From contig NZ_JAMYJR010000012.1 of the NCBI RefSeq assembly GCF_024137025.1, positions 62,001 to 126,000 on the forward strand: 64,000 nucleotides of DNA. Direction: 5' to 3'. This DNA is from Paractinoplanes aksuensis (GTDB lineage Bacteria > Actinomycetota > Actinomycetes > Mycobacteriales > Micromonosporaceae). Below are positions 53,173 to 62,912 of the stretch, one piece after another. Position 1 is the stretch's first letter, and the number at the start of each line of letters is the position of its first letter. The notes under the pieces were generated by a model, which did no database searches, was not told the origin of the DNA, and was given only the letters and a program-made list of their open reading frames with translations. The position numbers and the translations under genes are program-made.

Positions 53173-56100
53173 CTACTCGCCCGGCTGTTCCGGGTCGGGC
53201 TTGCGGCGCGGCTTGGGCACCTGGTCGGCCAGGGTGGCCGGGCGGCGGGCGGGCTTCGGCTTCTCCGAGGTCGTACGGCGAGGCCGGCTGCTGTACTGGG
53301 CCAGGTCGGCCGGCCGCGACTCCCGCAGGTGGTCGCCGAGGTCGGCCGGGCGCGACTCGCGCAGGTGGTCACCCAGGTCGGCCGGGCGCCGGGGGGTGGT
53401 CGGCGGATTTGCGTACGACGGAGCGGGCGTCACCGGCGGGGCCGTCTCCGCGGCCGGGGCCGTGGGTTCCTGCCCCGGGCGGAACGAGTACGGCTGTTCG
53501 CCCTGAGTCGCGGGCCGTCGCAACGGAGTGGGGTCCGGTTCGGCGGGCCGGCGCGGGGCGAAGAGGCCGCCCAGGTCGGGGCGGCGGGTGCCGCTCTCGG
53601 CCGGCGGCGGCTCGGTGGCGAACGGGCGGTTCAGCTCGGACCGCGGCGGCAGCGGTTCGGCGGCGGGCGGCAGCAGCGGGCGCTGGGGGAGCGGCTCGGC
53701 GGCGCGCGTCGGCTCCGGGGCCCGCTGTGGCGGCACGATCCGCTGGGGCAGAGGCTCGGCGGCGGGCGGCGGAACGATCCGCTGGGGCAGAGGCTCGGCC
53801 GCAGGCGGCGGGACGATCCGCTTCGGCAGGGGCTCAGCCGCGGGCGGCGTCACTGAACGCCGGGGCAACGGGTCCGCGCTCGTCCCGGGCACGAACGGCA
53901 CCGAACGCGGCGTGTCGGTGGGAGACACCGGGCGCTTGGGCAGCGGCTCGGCGACGGTCTCAGCCGTCGGAACTGGACGCTTCGGTAGGGGCTCGGCGAC
54001 CGTTTCGGCTGTCGGTGCGGGGCGCTTGGGCACCGGTTCAGCGATGGTCTCGGCGGTCGGCGCCGGGCGCTTGGGCAGCGGCTCGGAGACCGTTCCGGCT
54101 GTCGGGGCCGCCGACTCGACCGGGTCGGTCTTGGGGGTTTCGAGGCGGCGGGCGCGGTCGATCGCGGTGGCGTCCAGGCGACGGGTCGACTCGAGGCCGG
54201 GCACCTGCAGGCGCCGGGTGGCCTCCAGGTCGGGCGCGTCGAAGCTGCGCGTGACGTCGAGCTCCGGCTCCTCGACGGCAGCCGGCGTCGGCGTGGCGGC
54301 GGGCGGGTCGAGGTCGGGCAGGACGATGCTGCCCGAGGTCTCCGGGTCGGGCGTCTCGAACGTGCGCGCCACCTGGCGGTTCGGGGCCTCGAACGTCGGC
54401 GCCGGTTCCGGGTCGTCGAGGCTGCGCGGCGTGGCCAGGTTGCGGGTGCTTTCGAAGTCGGGCCGGTCACCGAAGTACGGGACGGTGGACTCCGGCGCGG
54501 ACGGCAGCTCCAGCGAGCTGGCGAACGTCCCCGCCGACGACGGCGCGAAGAAGAAGTCGTCGGGCGCGGAGTAGTCCGGCTCGGTGCCCCGCGACTCCGA
54601 GCGGTAGACGCCCGGCATCGGGTAGTAAGGCTCCGGCTGGTACGAGGGGACGAACGGCTCGTCCGGAACCGTCTCACCCTCGACCACGTCATCGGCGACC
54701 GGTTCGGCCTCGGCCACCTTTTCGGCGACGGGTTCCTCAACGTCTTCCACGGCAGCGGCCGGGCCGTCTTCCACGGCAGTGGGCGGGACATCTTCCGCAC
54801 CGGGGGCCGGCACGTCTTCCACAGCAACGGCCGGGACGTCCTCCGCGGCAGCGGGCGGGACATCTTCCGCACCGGGGCCCGGGGCAACTTCCGCGGCACG
54901 AGCCGGGACATCTTCCACGACAGGGGCCGGGACATCTTCCACGGCAGGAGCCGGGATGGCTTCTTCGGCAGCAGCCGGGGCGTCCTCCGCAACAGGGGCC
55001 GGGACGGCGTCGCTGGCCGGTGTCGGGACGGCGTCCACAACGGGGGCTGAGACTTCCTTCCCCGCGGCCGCCGGGACCTTTTCAACAACCGGGGTCGGAG
55101 CGCCCGACTCCACGGCGCCGGGGGAGGCGTCCTCGACGACCGCCGAGATGTTTTCGTCCGAGGCGAGCAGCGGAGCGTGGTCGTCATCGGTCGTCGGGGC
55201 ATCCGTGTCGACTCCCGCGGAGTCGGCCGTCGCAGACGCGAAATCCTCCTTCGCGGGCCCGGCGGCCGCGGTTTCCTCAGTGGCGGCGACCGGTTCGTCG
55301 TCACCCTCCGAGGCGATGTCAGCATCTGCGTCGTCCGACTTATCGCTCTCCACCGAACCGGCCACCGGCTCGTCGGAAGCGAAGTCAGAGGCGGAGGGCG
55401 CGGTGGCGGAGGGGTCGGAAGCGGCGGTGGCGGAGGGGTCGGAAGCGGCGGGGTCAGAGGCGGATGGGTCGGGCTCGTCGGAGGACGAGTCGTGAGCGGG
55501 GGAGCCGGCCGCGAAGGGCTCGGCGTCGACGATTTCCGCGTCGACGTGCTCGTCGTCCGGTTCGTCGTTCTTGGCGGGTTTCTTGTTCTGGGCCGGCTCG
55601 ATCTCGTCGTCCTCGATGATCTCGGCGTCGACGATGTCGTCGTCCACCGGCGCGGCCGGCAACGCCGGCACCACAGCCGACCCCGACTTGGCCTCGGTGA
55701 TCTTCGGCAGGATCTGGGTCGCCGCCTCCTCGCCGATCGGGATCGACCGCCCCATCATCCCCGGCGGCAGCAGCATGACCCCCGCCGCCTCCCGGTCCCA
55801 GGCCGAGTACTTCGAAGCCGAGGGCCCCGGCGGCAACGCCAGCACCGCCGTCACCTCACCCACCGCGTGCCGCCCCGACGTCAGCGCCGGGGCCTCTTCC
55901 CCCGCGTGTTCGGCCAGCCCCGCCCTCTCCTGCAAGCGGCGCCAGGACGCCGGCGCCCACCAGGCCGCGTTCCCCATCAGCCCGAGCACGGCCGGCACCA
56001 GCAGCATCCGGACGACCGTGGCGTCCAGCAGCAGGGCCACGATCATGCCGACCCCGACGAACCGCATGGTCGTCACCGACGACAGCGCGAACGCCCCGGT

Positions 56101-57996
56101 CACCACGATCAGCAGCAGGGCGGCCGCGCTGATCACCCGGCCGGTACGGGCGAGGCCGATCGTCACCGCCTCGTTGGTCGACGCGCCGTGGGCCCGCGCC
56201 TCGACCATCCGGGACAGCAGGAACACCTCGTAGTCGGTCGACAGCCCGAACACGACCGCCGCCATCAGCACGACGATGCCCGCCTCGAGCGGCGCCGGTG
56301 TGACGTTGAGCCAGGACGCGCCGTGCCCGTCCTGGAAGATCCAGACCAGGATGCCGAAGGTGGCGCTGAGGCTGAGCGCGCTCATCACCACCGCCTTGAT
56401 CGGCAGCAGGATCGAGCCGAACGCGAAGAACATCAGCAGCAGCGTGGCCCCGACCAGCAGGCCGACCATCCACGGCAGTTTGGCCGCGGTGGCCGCGAGG
56501 CTGTCCACGTTGCGGGCCGTCGTGCCGCCGACCAGCAGTTCGGCGCCGTTGGGCACGGGCAGCGACCGGATCTGGTCGACCACCTCGCGGGCCTCGGTGC
56601 TGAACGGGTCGGCCGTACGCAGCGTCGCGTTGAAGACGGTGATCTCGCCCGCGCGCTGGGCCGGGCTGATCTGGGCGATGCCGGGGATCTGGCGCAGCGT
56701 GACCGCGAACGCCGACGAGTCGGCCTGCCCGCGCAGCACGATCGGCATGCCGTTGCCGCTGAACTGCGGGTAGTCGGACTTGAGGGTCTCGATCGCCTGC
56801 CGGGCCGCGTTGCCCGGGGGCAGCGTCCGCTCGTCGGCCTCGCCGAACCGGGCGCCGGCGATCGGGGCGGCCAGCACGAGCAGCCCGGCCAGGATGGGCA
56901 GCGCCACGATGACGCGCCGGCGCAGCACGCCGGCGGCCAGGCGGCCCCAGAACGTGCCCTCCTTGCCTCGCCCGGGCAGCTTGATCGGCAGCTTGTCGAC
57001 GCGCGGGCCGAGGATGGCGAGCAGGGCCGGCAGCAACGTCAGGGAGAGGAGCGCGGCCAATCCGACCGCGGCCAGACCGCCGTACGCCAGGGACTTGAGG
57101 AACCCCTGCGGGAACAGCATCAGCCCGGCGAGCGCGATCATCAGCAGGGTGGCCGAGAAGACGACCGTACGCCCGGCGGTGGCGACCGTCCGCCGCACGG
57201 CCTCGGACGGCGTGAGCCCGGCCGCCTGTTCCTCGCGGAAGCGGCCGACCATGAACAGGCCGTAGTCGATGGCCATGCCCAGGCCGAGCAGGCTGGCCAC
57301 GTTGACCGCGAACGAGTTGACCTCGTGCACCCCGGCGATCGCGTGCAGGATGCCGAGCGAGCCGAGCACGGCCGCCCCGCCGACCAGCACGGGCAGGGAA
57401 GCGGCGACGAGCGAGCCGAACAGGAACAGCAGCAGCACCAGGACGACCGGCAGCGAGATGATCTCGGCCTTGGCCAGGTCTTGGGTCGACAGGGTGGAGG
57501 TCGTGTCGGCCAGCACCACGCCGCCCGAGAGCTGCACGGTCGCGCCCTCGACGGCGAATTTGTCCTTGACGTCCCGGTACGACTCGAGCTTGGCCCCGTC
57601 GTCCGCGCCGACCAGCGTGACCAGGGCGACGGCGCTCGTCTTGTCCTTGGAGACGAACTGGGGCGACCGCGTCGAGAAGTACGAGGTGCTGCCCTTCACA
57701 GCCGACTTGGGTAGCGCGGTCAGGCTGTCGCGGACGCGTTTGCCCAGCGGGACGTCGGTGATCTTGACCTTGGTCGGCGTGTAGATGACCACGAGGTCGC
57801 CGCCCTGGGCGCCGAACGCCTTCTGGACGGCCTCGGTGGCCTGGGCCGACTCGCTGTTCGGGTCGTTGTAGCCGCCCTCGGAGAGCTGGCCGAACACACC
57901 GAGCCCCCAGATGCCCGCGCTGATCACCGCGACGAGCGCGACGGACAGCACCGGCCACCGGAAGCGGGCGACCCACGATCCCCAGCCCGCGAACAC
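53173..57996 (-). CDS. MMPL/RND transporter with a 900-residue low-complexity tail
   Basis: Protein of 1607 residues. Residues 1 to about 695 form a complete MMPL-type RND transporter: FRWPVLSVALVAVISAGIWG span, extracellular loop, a core with GLGMAIDYGLFMVGRFREE and its second-repeat counterpart FGLSTDYEVFLLSRMVEARA. The remaining roughly 910 residues are disordered: Asp/Glu/Ser-rich first, then repeats (EDVPAP, DLEATRRL, ETVAEPLPKRP, AEPLPQRIVPPPA, RPADLGDHLRES). The GTG start is followed by MFAGWGSWVARFRW. MMPL proteins export lipids or siderophore-like molecules; the tail has no recognised domain. Confidence 0.88.
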   Translation of the reverse strand: MFAGWGSWVARFRWPVLSVALVAVISAGIWGLGVFGQLSEGGYNDPNSESAQATEAVQKAFGAQGGDLVVIYTPTKVKITDVPLGKRVRDSLTALPKSAVKGSTSYFSTRSPQFVSKDKTSAVALVTLVGADDGAKLESYRDVKDKFAVEGATVQLSGGVVLADTTSTLSTQDLAKAEIISLPVVLVLLLFLFGSLVAASLPVLVGGAAVLGSLGILHAIAGVHEVNSFAVNVASLLGLGMAIDYGLFMVGRFREEQAAGLTPSEAVRRTVATAGRTVVFSATLLMIALAGLMLFPQGFLKSLAYGGLAAVGLAALLSLTLLPALLAILGPRVDKLPIKLPGRGKEGTFWGRLAAGVLRRRVIVALPILAGLLVLAAPIAGARFGEADERTLPPGNAARQAIETLKSDYPQFSGNGMPIVLRGQADSSAFAVTLRQIPGIAQISPAQRAGEITVFNATLRTADPFSTEAREVVDQIRSLPVPNGAELLVGGTTARNVDSLAATAAKLPWMVGLLVGATLLLMFFAFGSILLPIKAVVMSALSLSATFGILVWIFQDGHGASWLNVTPAPLEAGIVVLMAAVVFGLSTDYEVFLLSRMVEARAHGASTNEAVTIGLARTGRVISAAALLLIVVTGAFALSSVTTMRFVGVGMIVALLLDATVVRMLLVPAVLGLMGNAAWWAPASWRRLQERAGLAEHAGEEAPALTSGRHAVGEVTAVLALPPGPSASKYSAWDREAAGVMLLPPGMMGRSIPIGEEAATQILPKITEAKSGSAVVPALPAAPVDDDIVDAEIIEDDEIEPAQNKKPAKNDEPDDEHVDAEIVDAEPFAAGSPAHDSSSDEPDPSASDPAASDPSATAASDPSATAPSASDFASDEPVAGSVESDKSDDADADIASEGDDEPVAATEETAAAGPAKEDFASATADSAGVDTDAPTTDDDHAPLLASDENISAVVEDASPGAVESGAPTPVVEKVPAAAGKEVSAPVVDAVPTPASDAVPAPVAEDAPAAAEEAIPAPAVEDVPAPVVEDVPARAAEVAPGPGAEDVPPAAAEDVPAVAVEDVPAPGAEDVPPTAVEDGPAAAVEDVEEPVAEKVAEAEPVADDVVEGETVPDEPFVPSYQPEPYYPMPGVYRSESRGTEPDYSAPDDFFFAPSSAGTFASSLELPSAPESTVPYFGDRPDFESTRNLATPRSLDDPEPAPTFEAPNRQVARTFETPDPETSGSIVLPDLDPPAATPTPAAVEEPELDVTRSFDAPDLEATRRLQVPGLESTRRLDATAIDRARRLETPKTDPVESAAPTAGTVSEPLPKRPAPTAETIAEPVPKRPAPTAETVAEPLPKRPVPTAETVAEPLPKRPVSPTDTPRSVPFVPGTSADPLPRRSVTPPAAEPLPKRIVPPPAAEPLPQRIVPPPAAEPLPQRIVPPQRAPEPTRAAEPLPQRPLLPPAAEPLPPRSELNRPFATEPPPAESGTRRPDLGGLFAPRRPAEPDPTPLRRPATQGEQPYSFRPGQEPTAPAAETAPPVTPAPSYANPPTTPRRPADLGDHLRESRPADLGDHLRESRPADLAQYSSRPRRTTSEKPKPARRPATLADQVPKPRRKPDPEQPGE

Positions 57997-58058
57997 GTCA
58001 ACCCCTCTGGTCGTTCCTGACTACCGCCGGATCCCGGCAGGAGTGCTATGAGAACACT

Positions 58059-58952
58059 TCACGAAAGCGTGGCCGCTTCCAGGGCTACCCCTGAGCAACC
58101 TTTCCCGTACGCCGCGTCGGTAGTCCAGCTCAGCCGAACCTGGCCCGATCGGGGCGCCTGGTAGGCCACGGTCAGGACGGCCGTGCGCAGCGTGTCACCG
58201 CGTTGGTCCAAGACGGTAGTGCCGGTCGACTCTCCGGTGCTCAGCCGCGCGGTCAGCTTTCCGCGTGCCGCAAAGACACCTACATAGAGCTTCAGTACCC
58301 GCGGCGTCGGGCCGGCCGGCGCCGTGAGCGTGAACCCGTTGCCCTGGCCGCAGGTGCGGATGCCGGTGGTCGTGCCGTCGCTGGCGGCCACCGGGTCACC
58401 GCCGGTCCACTTGAACTTCTGCGGGCTGAGCGTGTGCTGGAAGCGGGGCGCGGTCGGGGCGCCTTCCAGGATGCGGAACTCGCCCTTCTTGTCCCGCTCC
58501 AGGGAGAACGTGCCGTCGAGTCCCCAGTGCACCCAGTCGCTCTCGCCCTCGGCCGACAGGTTCACCAGCGACGGTACGGGGTCCTGGGCGAGCCGCAGCT
58601 GGTCGCGTGAGGGTGGCGGCACCGTGGCGACCTTGGTCGGGCTCGGCGGGGGCGAGGGCGACGCGCTGCCCAACGGGATGAGCCCCTGACCGTTGCTGCT
58701 ACCGGTCGGCGGGGGCAGCCGCAGGTCGCCCAGGGCGGGTGCGGGCGGGTCGATCGGCGGGGCCGGCTCGTCGTTGCCCTTGAGCCCGCGGACGGCGACG
58801 AAGCCGAACCCGATCACGACGAGGACCCCGGCCAGGATCACCGCGGCCGAGGAGAGGACCTCGTTCCACTGGCGACCGCCCTCGGCGAACCCCGAGGGGC
58901 GGGCGCGGTGGCCGGTCCGGCGCCTGCGGCGACCATCTTCGGTCGACGGCAA
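58059..58952 (-). CDS. Membrane-anchored protein of unknown function
   Basis: Protein of 297 residues from a TTG start with GGAGGG 5 bases upstream. A basic N-terminus (RRRRRTGHRARPSG), one membrane span (about residues 35-55, SSAAVILAGVLVVIGFGFVAV), a Pro/Ser-rich linker to residue 110 (TKVATVPPPSRD) and a beta-rich outer domain. The domain resembles carbohydrate-binding jelly-rolls (SDWVHWGLDGTFSLERD; LKLYVGVFAARGKLTARLS; RLSWTTDAAYGKGCSGVALEAATLS) with two Cys. It may bind surface glycans; function unknown. It lies 62 bases upstream of the MMPL gene on the same strand. The next gap (58953-59243) contains no evident gene. Confidence 0.6.
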   Translation of the reverse strand: MPSTEDGRRRRRTGHRARPSGFAEGGRQWNEVLSSAAVILAGVLVVIGFGFVAVRGLKGNDEPAPPIDPPAPALGDLRLPPPTGSSNGQGLIPLGSASPSPPPSPTKVATVPPPSRDQLRLAQDPVPSLVNLSAEGESDWVHWGLDGTFSLERDKKGEFRILEGAPTAPRFQHTLSPQKFKWTGGDPVAASDGTTTGIRTCGQGNGFTLTAPAGPTPRVLKLYVGVFAARGKLTARLSTGESTGTTVLDQRGDTLRTAVLTVAYQAPRSGQVRLSWTTDAAYGKGCSGVALEAATLS

Positions 58953-59243
58953 CCGACCCTCCAGAAATCACAATGAGCACAGAACGAAGTAGGCAGAGTC
59001 TTTAGTCGTGTTCAGGGGCGGTGGCCGGGGTGGTTGGAAGGGTTCACAGCGCGATAAAAGCGGTGCAGGGCGTCAACAATGGCACTTCGATGCGTGACGG
59101 TGAAGAGCGGAATGAGTGACCGCCCGTTCGGGTGATCACGGGCCTAGGTGGTTCGGACGAGGTTCGCCGTGGGCTTCGTCACGGGGACGGGTACCGTGTC
59201 CGAAGTTTCCGGCCCACGCCGATAACAGGAGAGTCGACGACAT

Positions 59244-59864
59244 ATGAGCACCGAGACCGCCCGACCCATCACCGGCGACACTGCCAAGCGCCGCAGCCAG
59301 GCCATCGGCGGCGCCGTCGCCGGGCTGGCCGTGGTCGCCGTTCTGGTGACCGTCTTCGTCACCGTCCGCGGCGGGGACGACGAGCCCGCCACCCCGACGG
59401 CCGCCGCGCCGCCGTCCGCCGCCGCGCCCGCCGAGACCCCGCCGGCCGAGGTCCCGCCGTCGGAGCAGGCCGTGCCGCCGGCCCAGGACCAGCCCGCGCC
59501 GGTCGACACGCCCGCCGCGCTGTCCAAGGAGCCCGTGGTCAAGGGCGGCACCGGCGCCGTCAGCGAGCTCAAGGTGACCCCGCTGGTGGCCGGCAAGGGC
59601 CCCGCGGTCAAGGCGGGCCAGACCGTCACCGCCAACTACGTGCTGGTCAGCTACAAGACCGGCGAGATCATGGACTCGTCGTGGCAGCGCGGCCAGCCGT
59701 TCAGCACGGCGATCGGCGCCGGTCAGGTCATCGAGGGCTGGGACAAGAGCATCCCCGGCCAGAAGGTCGGCAGCCGCATCCAGATCGACGTGCCGGCCGC
59801 CATGGCCTACGGCCCCGAGCGCGGCGACCTGCGCTTCGTGGTCGACATCCTCGACGCCAAGTAG
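59244..59864 (+). CDS. Membrane-anchored FKBP-type peptidyl-prolyl isomerase
   Basis: Isomerase of 206 residues. One N-terminal span (about residues 22-44), a Pro/Ala/Glu-rich linker (to about 95) and a C-terminal FKBP domain with most pocket residues: NYVLVSYKTGEIMDSSW, FSTAIGAGQVIEGWD and AMAYGPERGDLRFVVDI. The domain should lie outside the membrane and assist folding of exported proteins. AGGAGAG precedes the ATG at a good distance. It is convergent with the YaaA gene, only a base apart. Pocket residues appear intact, so it is likely active. Confidence 0.88.
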   Translation: MSTETARPITGDTAKRRSQAIGGAVAGLAVVAVLVTVFVTVRGGDDEPATPTAAAPPSAAAPAETPPAEVPPSEQAVPPAQDQPAPVDTPAALSKEPVVKGGTGAVSELKVTPLVAGKGPAVKAGQTVTANYVLVSYKTGEIMDSSWQRGQPFSTAIGAGQVIEGWDKSIPGQKVGSRIQIDVPAAMAYGPERGDLRFVVDILDAK

Positions 59865-59865
59865 G

Positions 59866-60663
59866 TCAGAGTTCGGCCACCACGACGTCGAGCTGACGGG
59901 GGCGGCCCGCCGCGACGGGCTGTTCCTCGACGGTGTACTTCAGGTCGCGCAGGGCCGCGACGATCTCGTCGACCGAGGCCGGCTGCGCGCCGGCCTCGGC
60001 CAGGGCCCGTACGATGCGTCCCTTGGTCGCCTTGTTGAAGTGGCTGACCACCGAGCGCTTGGCCACGCCGTCGACGACCCGCTCGTGCAGCACCCGCACG
60101 GTGGCGGCGTCGCGGCCGGGCGGGATCCACATGGCCCCGTACGCCCCGGAGCGCAGGTCGAGCACCGGCCCGCCCGCCGCCACCGGGTCGAGCGCCTTCG
60201 GCAAGAGCTTTTTCCAGTACGCCGTGAGCCCGCCCACCGAGGGCAGGGTCACCCCGACCGAGAGCCGGTAGGCCGGGATCCGGTCGTCGAGGCGTACCAC
60301 GCCCCACAGCCCCGAGAACACCACAGTCTGCTGATCGACCCAGGCCCGCGCCTCGGGGGCCAGGCTGTGCGCGTCCAGCGCCTCGTACAGCACCCCGCTG
60401 TAGATCGAGGCGGCCGGCGCCGTGGGGGCCGTCAGCAGTCCGGCGTTGCGGGTGATCTCGTCGCCCTGCCCGGCCGACAACCCCAGGGTGGCCAGCGAGT
60501 CGGCCACGGCCCGGGCGCTGGTCCGCTTGCTCATCGCCACCAGCCGGGTCAGCACCCGCTTGCGGGCCGTCCTCAGCCCCGGCAGCCACAACGCGCCCGG
60601 GTCGACGGGTTCACCCTCGGTGGCAGCGGTCTTGCCCTCGGACGGCGGCAACAGGATCAGCAC
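59866..60663 (-). CDS. yaaA: YaaA-family protein (peroxide stress)
   Basis: Protein of 265 residues matching the YaaA family: MLILLPPSEGKT at the start, LYSGVLYEAL (here IYSGVLYEAL), VFSGLWGVVRLDDRIPAYRL and VVSHFNKATKGRIVRAL, all conserved in family members. In Escherichia coli YaaA lowers intracellular iron during peroxide stress and binds DNA in vitro; the role here is inferred from similarity. The GTG start is probably leaderless, with TAGTCT 6 bases upstream. It follows the STAS gene by 9 bases on the same strand. Confidence 0.9.
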   Translation of the reverse strand: MLILLPPSEGKTAATEGEPVDPGALWLPGLRTARKRVLTRLVAMSKRTSARAVADSLATLGLSAGQGDEITRNAGLLTAPTAPAASIYSGVLYEALDAHSLAPEARAWVDQQTVVFSGLWGVVRLDDRIPAYRLSVGVTLPSVGGLTAYWKKLLPKALDPVAAGGPVLDLRSGAYGAMWIPPGRDAATVRVLHERVVDGVAKRSVVSHFNKATKGRIVRALAEAGAQPASVDEIVAALRDLKYTVEEQPVAAGRPRQLDVVVAEL

Positions 60664-60669
60664 CCCGCG

Positions 60670-60675
60670 AGACTA
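60670..60675 (-). promoter_or_regulatory. Probable -10 of a leaderless YaaA promoter
   Basis: TAGTCT on the minus strand ends 6 bases before the YaaA GTG at 60663 and overlaps the stop codon of the STAS gene, so YaaA may have its own transcript as well as read-through. Confidence 0.45.
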
Positions 60676-61038
60676 GACCTCGTCCCGCCCCACCAGCGCG
60701 TCACCCACCGTCGCATAGACGGCGAGCCGCGGCGTCAGCCCGACCGTGTCGAGCAGCCGCCCGAGGAACTCGCCGGGCGCGGCCAGCCGCAGCCAGCCCC
60801 CACCGGCGGCGGCCCGGTTGTGCCCCACGACCAGGGCGCTCAGCCCGGTCGAGTCGCAGAACTCGATGCCGGACAGGTCGACGACGATCCGTGGCTCCGG
60901 TCGGCCGAGCACCTGATCGAGCGTCGTCGTCAGGGTCGTCCCGCTGTCGATGTCGAGATTGCCCCGCACGGTGACGACCACAGATTCGTCGCTGTTGTCG
61001 ACCACTGACACATGCACGCCGACCCCCGGTTCATTCAC
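60673..61038 (-). CDS. STAS-domain anti-sigma-factor antagonist
   Basis: SpoIIAA/RsbV-like protein of 121 residues. The phosphoacceptor Ser63 lies in IEFCDSTGLSALVVGH. N-terminal strand VVVTVRGNLDIDSGTTL and the final helix are typical. GTG start; the ribosome site is weak. No kinase or sigma factor is adjacent. A perfect hyphenated palindrome with the GACTTTCGG core lies 32-48 bases upstream, suggesting control by a response regulator. Together with the STAS gene at 40361, it suggests partner-switching control of a stress or developmental sigma factor encoded elsewhere. Confidence 0.87.
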   Translation of the reverse strand: MNEPGVGVHVSVVDNSDESVVVTVRGNLDIDSGTTLTTTLDQVLGRPEPRIVVDLSGIEFCDSTGLSALVVGHNRAAAGGGWLRLAAPGEFLGRLLDTVGLTPRLAVYATVGDALVGRDEV

Positions 61039-61069
61039 GTCTTCATCAACGGTTTGTCTCTGCCCAATC

Positions 61070-61086
61070 GGTGACCGAAAGTCACC
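61070..61086. promoter_or_regulatory. Hyphenated palindrome GGTGAC-CGAAA-GTCACC
   Basis: GGTGACCGAAAGTCACC has perfect 6-bp arms and a 5-base centre. On the other strand it reads GGTGACTTTCGGTCACC, the strongest copy of the window's recurrent GACTTTCGG motif. It lies between the divergent STAS and phosphoglucomutase genes. Confidence 0.5.
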
Positions 61087-61198
61087 TTGTTGATGTCCGC
61101 GAACTCAACTGCTGGACAACCGAGTACCGATCGGCGGTGCGGGGAAGGAGCTATCGATACGCTCCATGGCAGGTCCATGCCCCTGAAGGAGGCCGCCC

Positions 61199-62842
<1,644 letters not shown>

Positions 62843-62846
62843 AATT

Positions 62847-62874
62847 CTCAGAAAACGCGTCGTGCGGCCGACAG
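62847..62874 (+). promoter_or_regulatory. Candidate FliA-type promoter of the GGDEF gene
   Basis: CTCA (62847-62850), then 16 bases, then GCCGACAG (62867-62874) matches the CTCA-N15-17-GCCGAWAA form I recall for motility sigma factors in Actinoplanes-like organisms. It begins 5 bases after pgm ends and 39 bases before the start of the GGDEF gene. Confidence 0.45.
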
Positions 62875-62912
62875 GAAGGCGGTAGGGAAACCGACTCAGC
62901 CCTAGGACGCGC

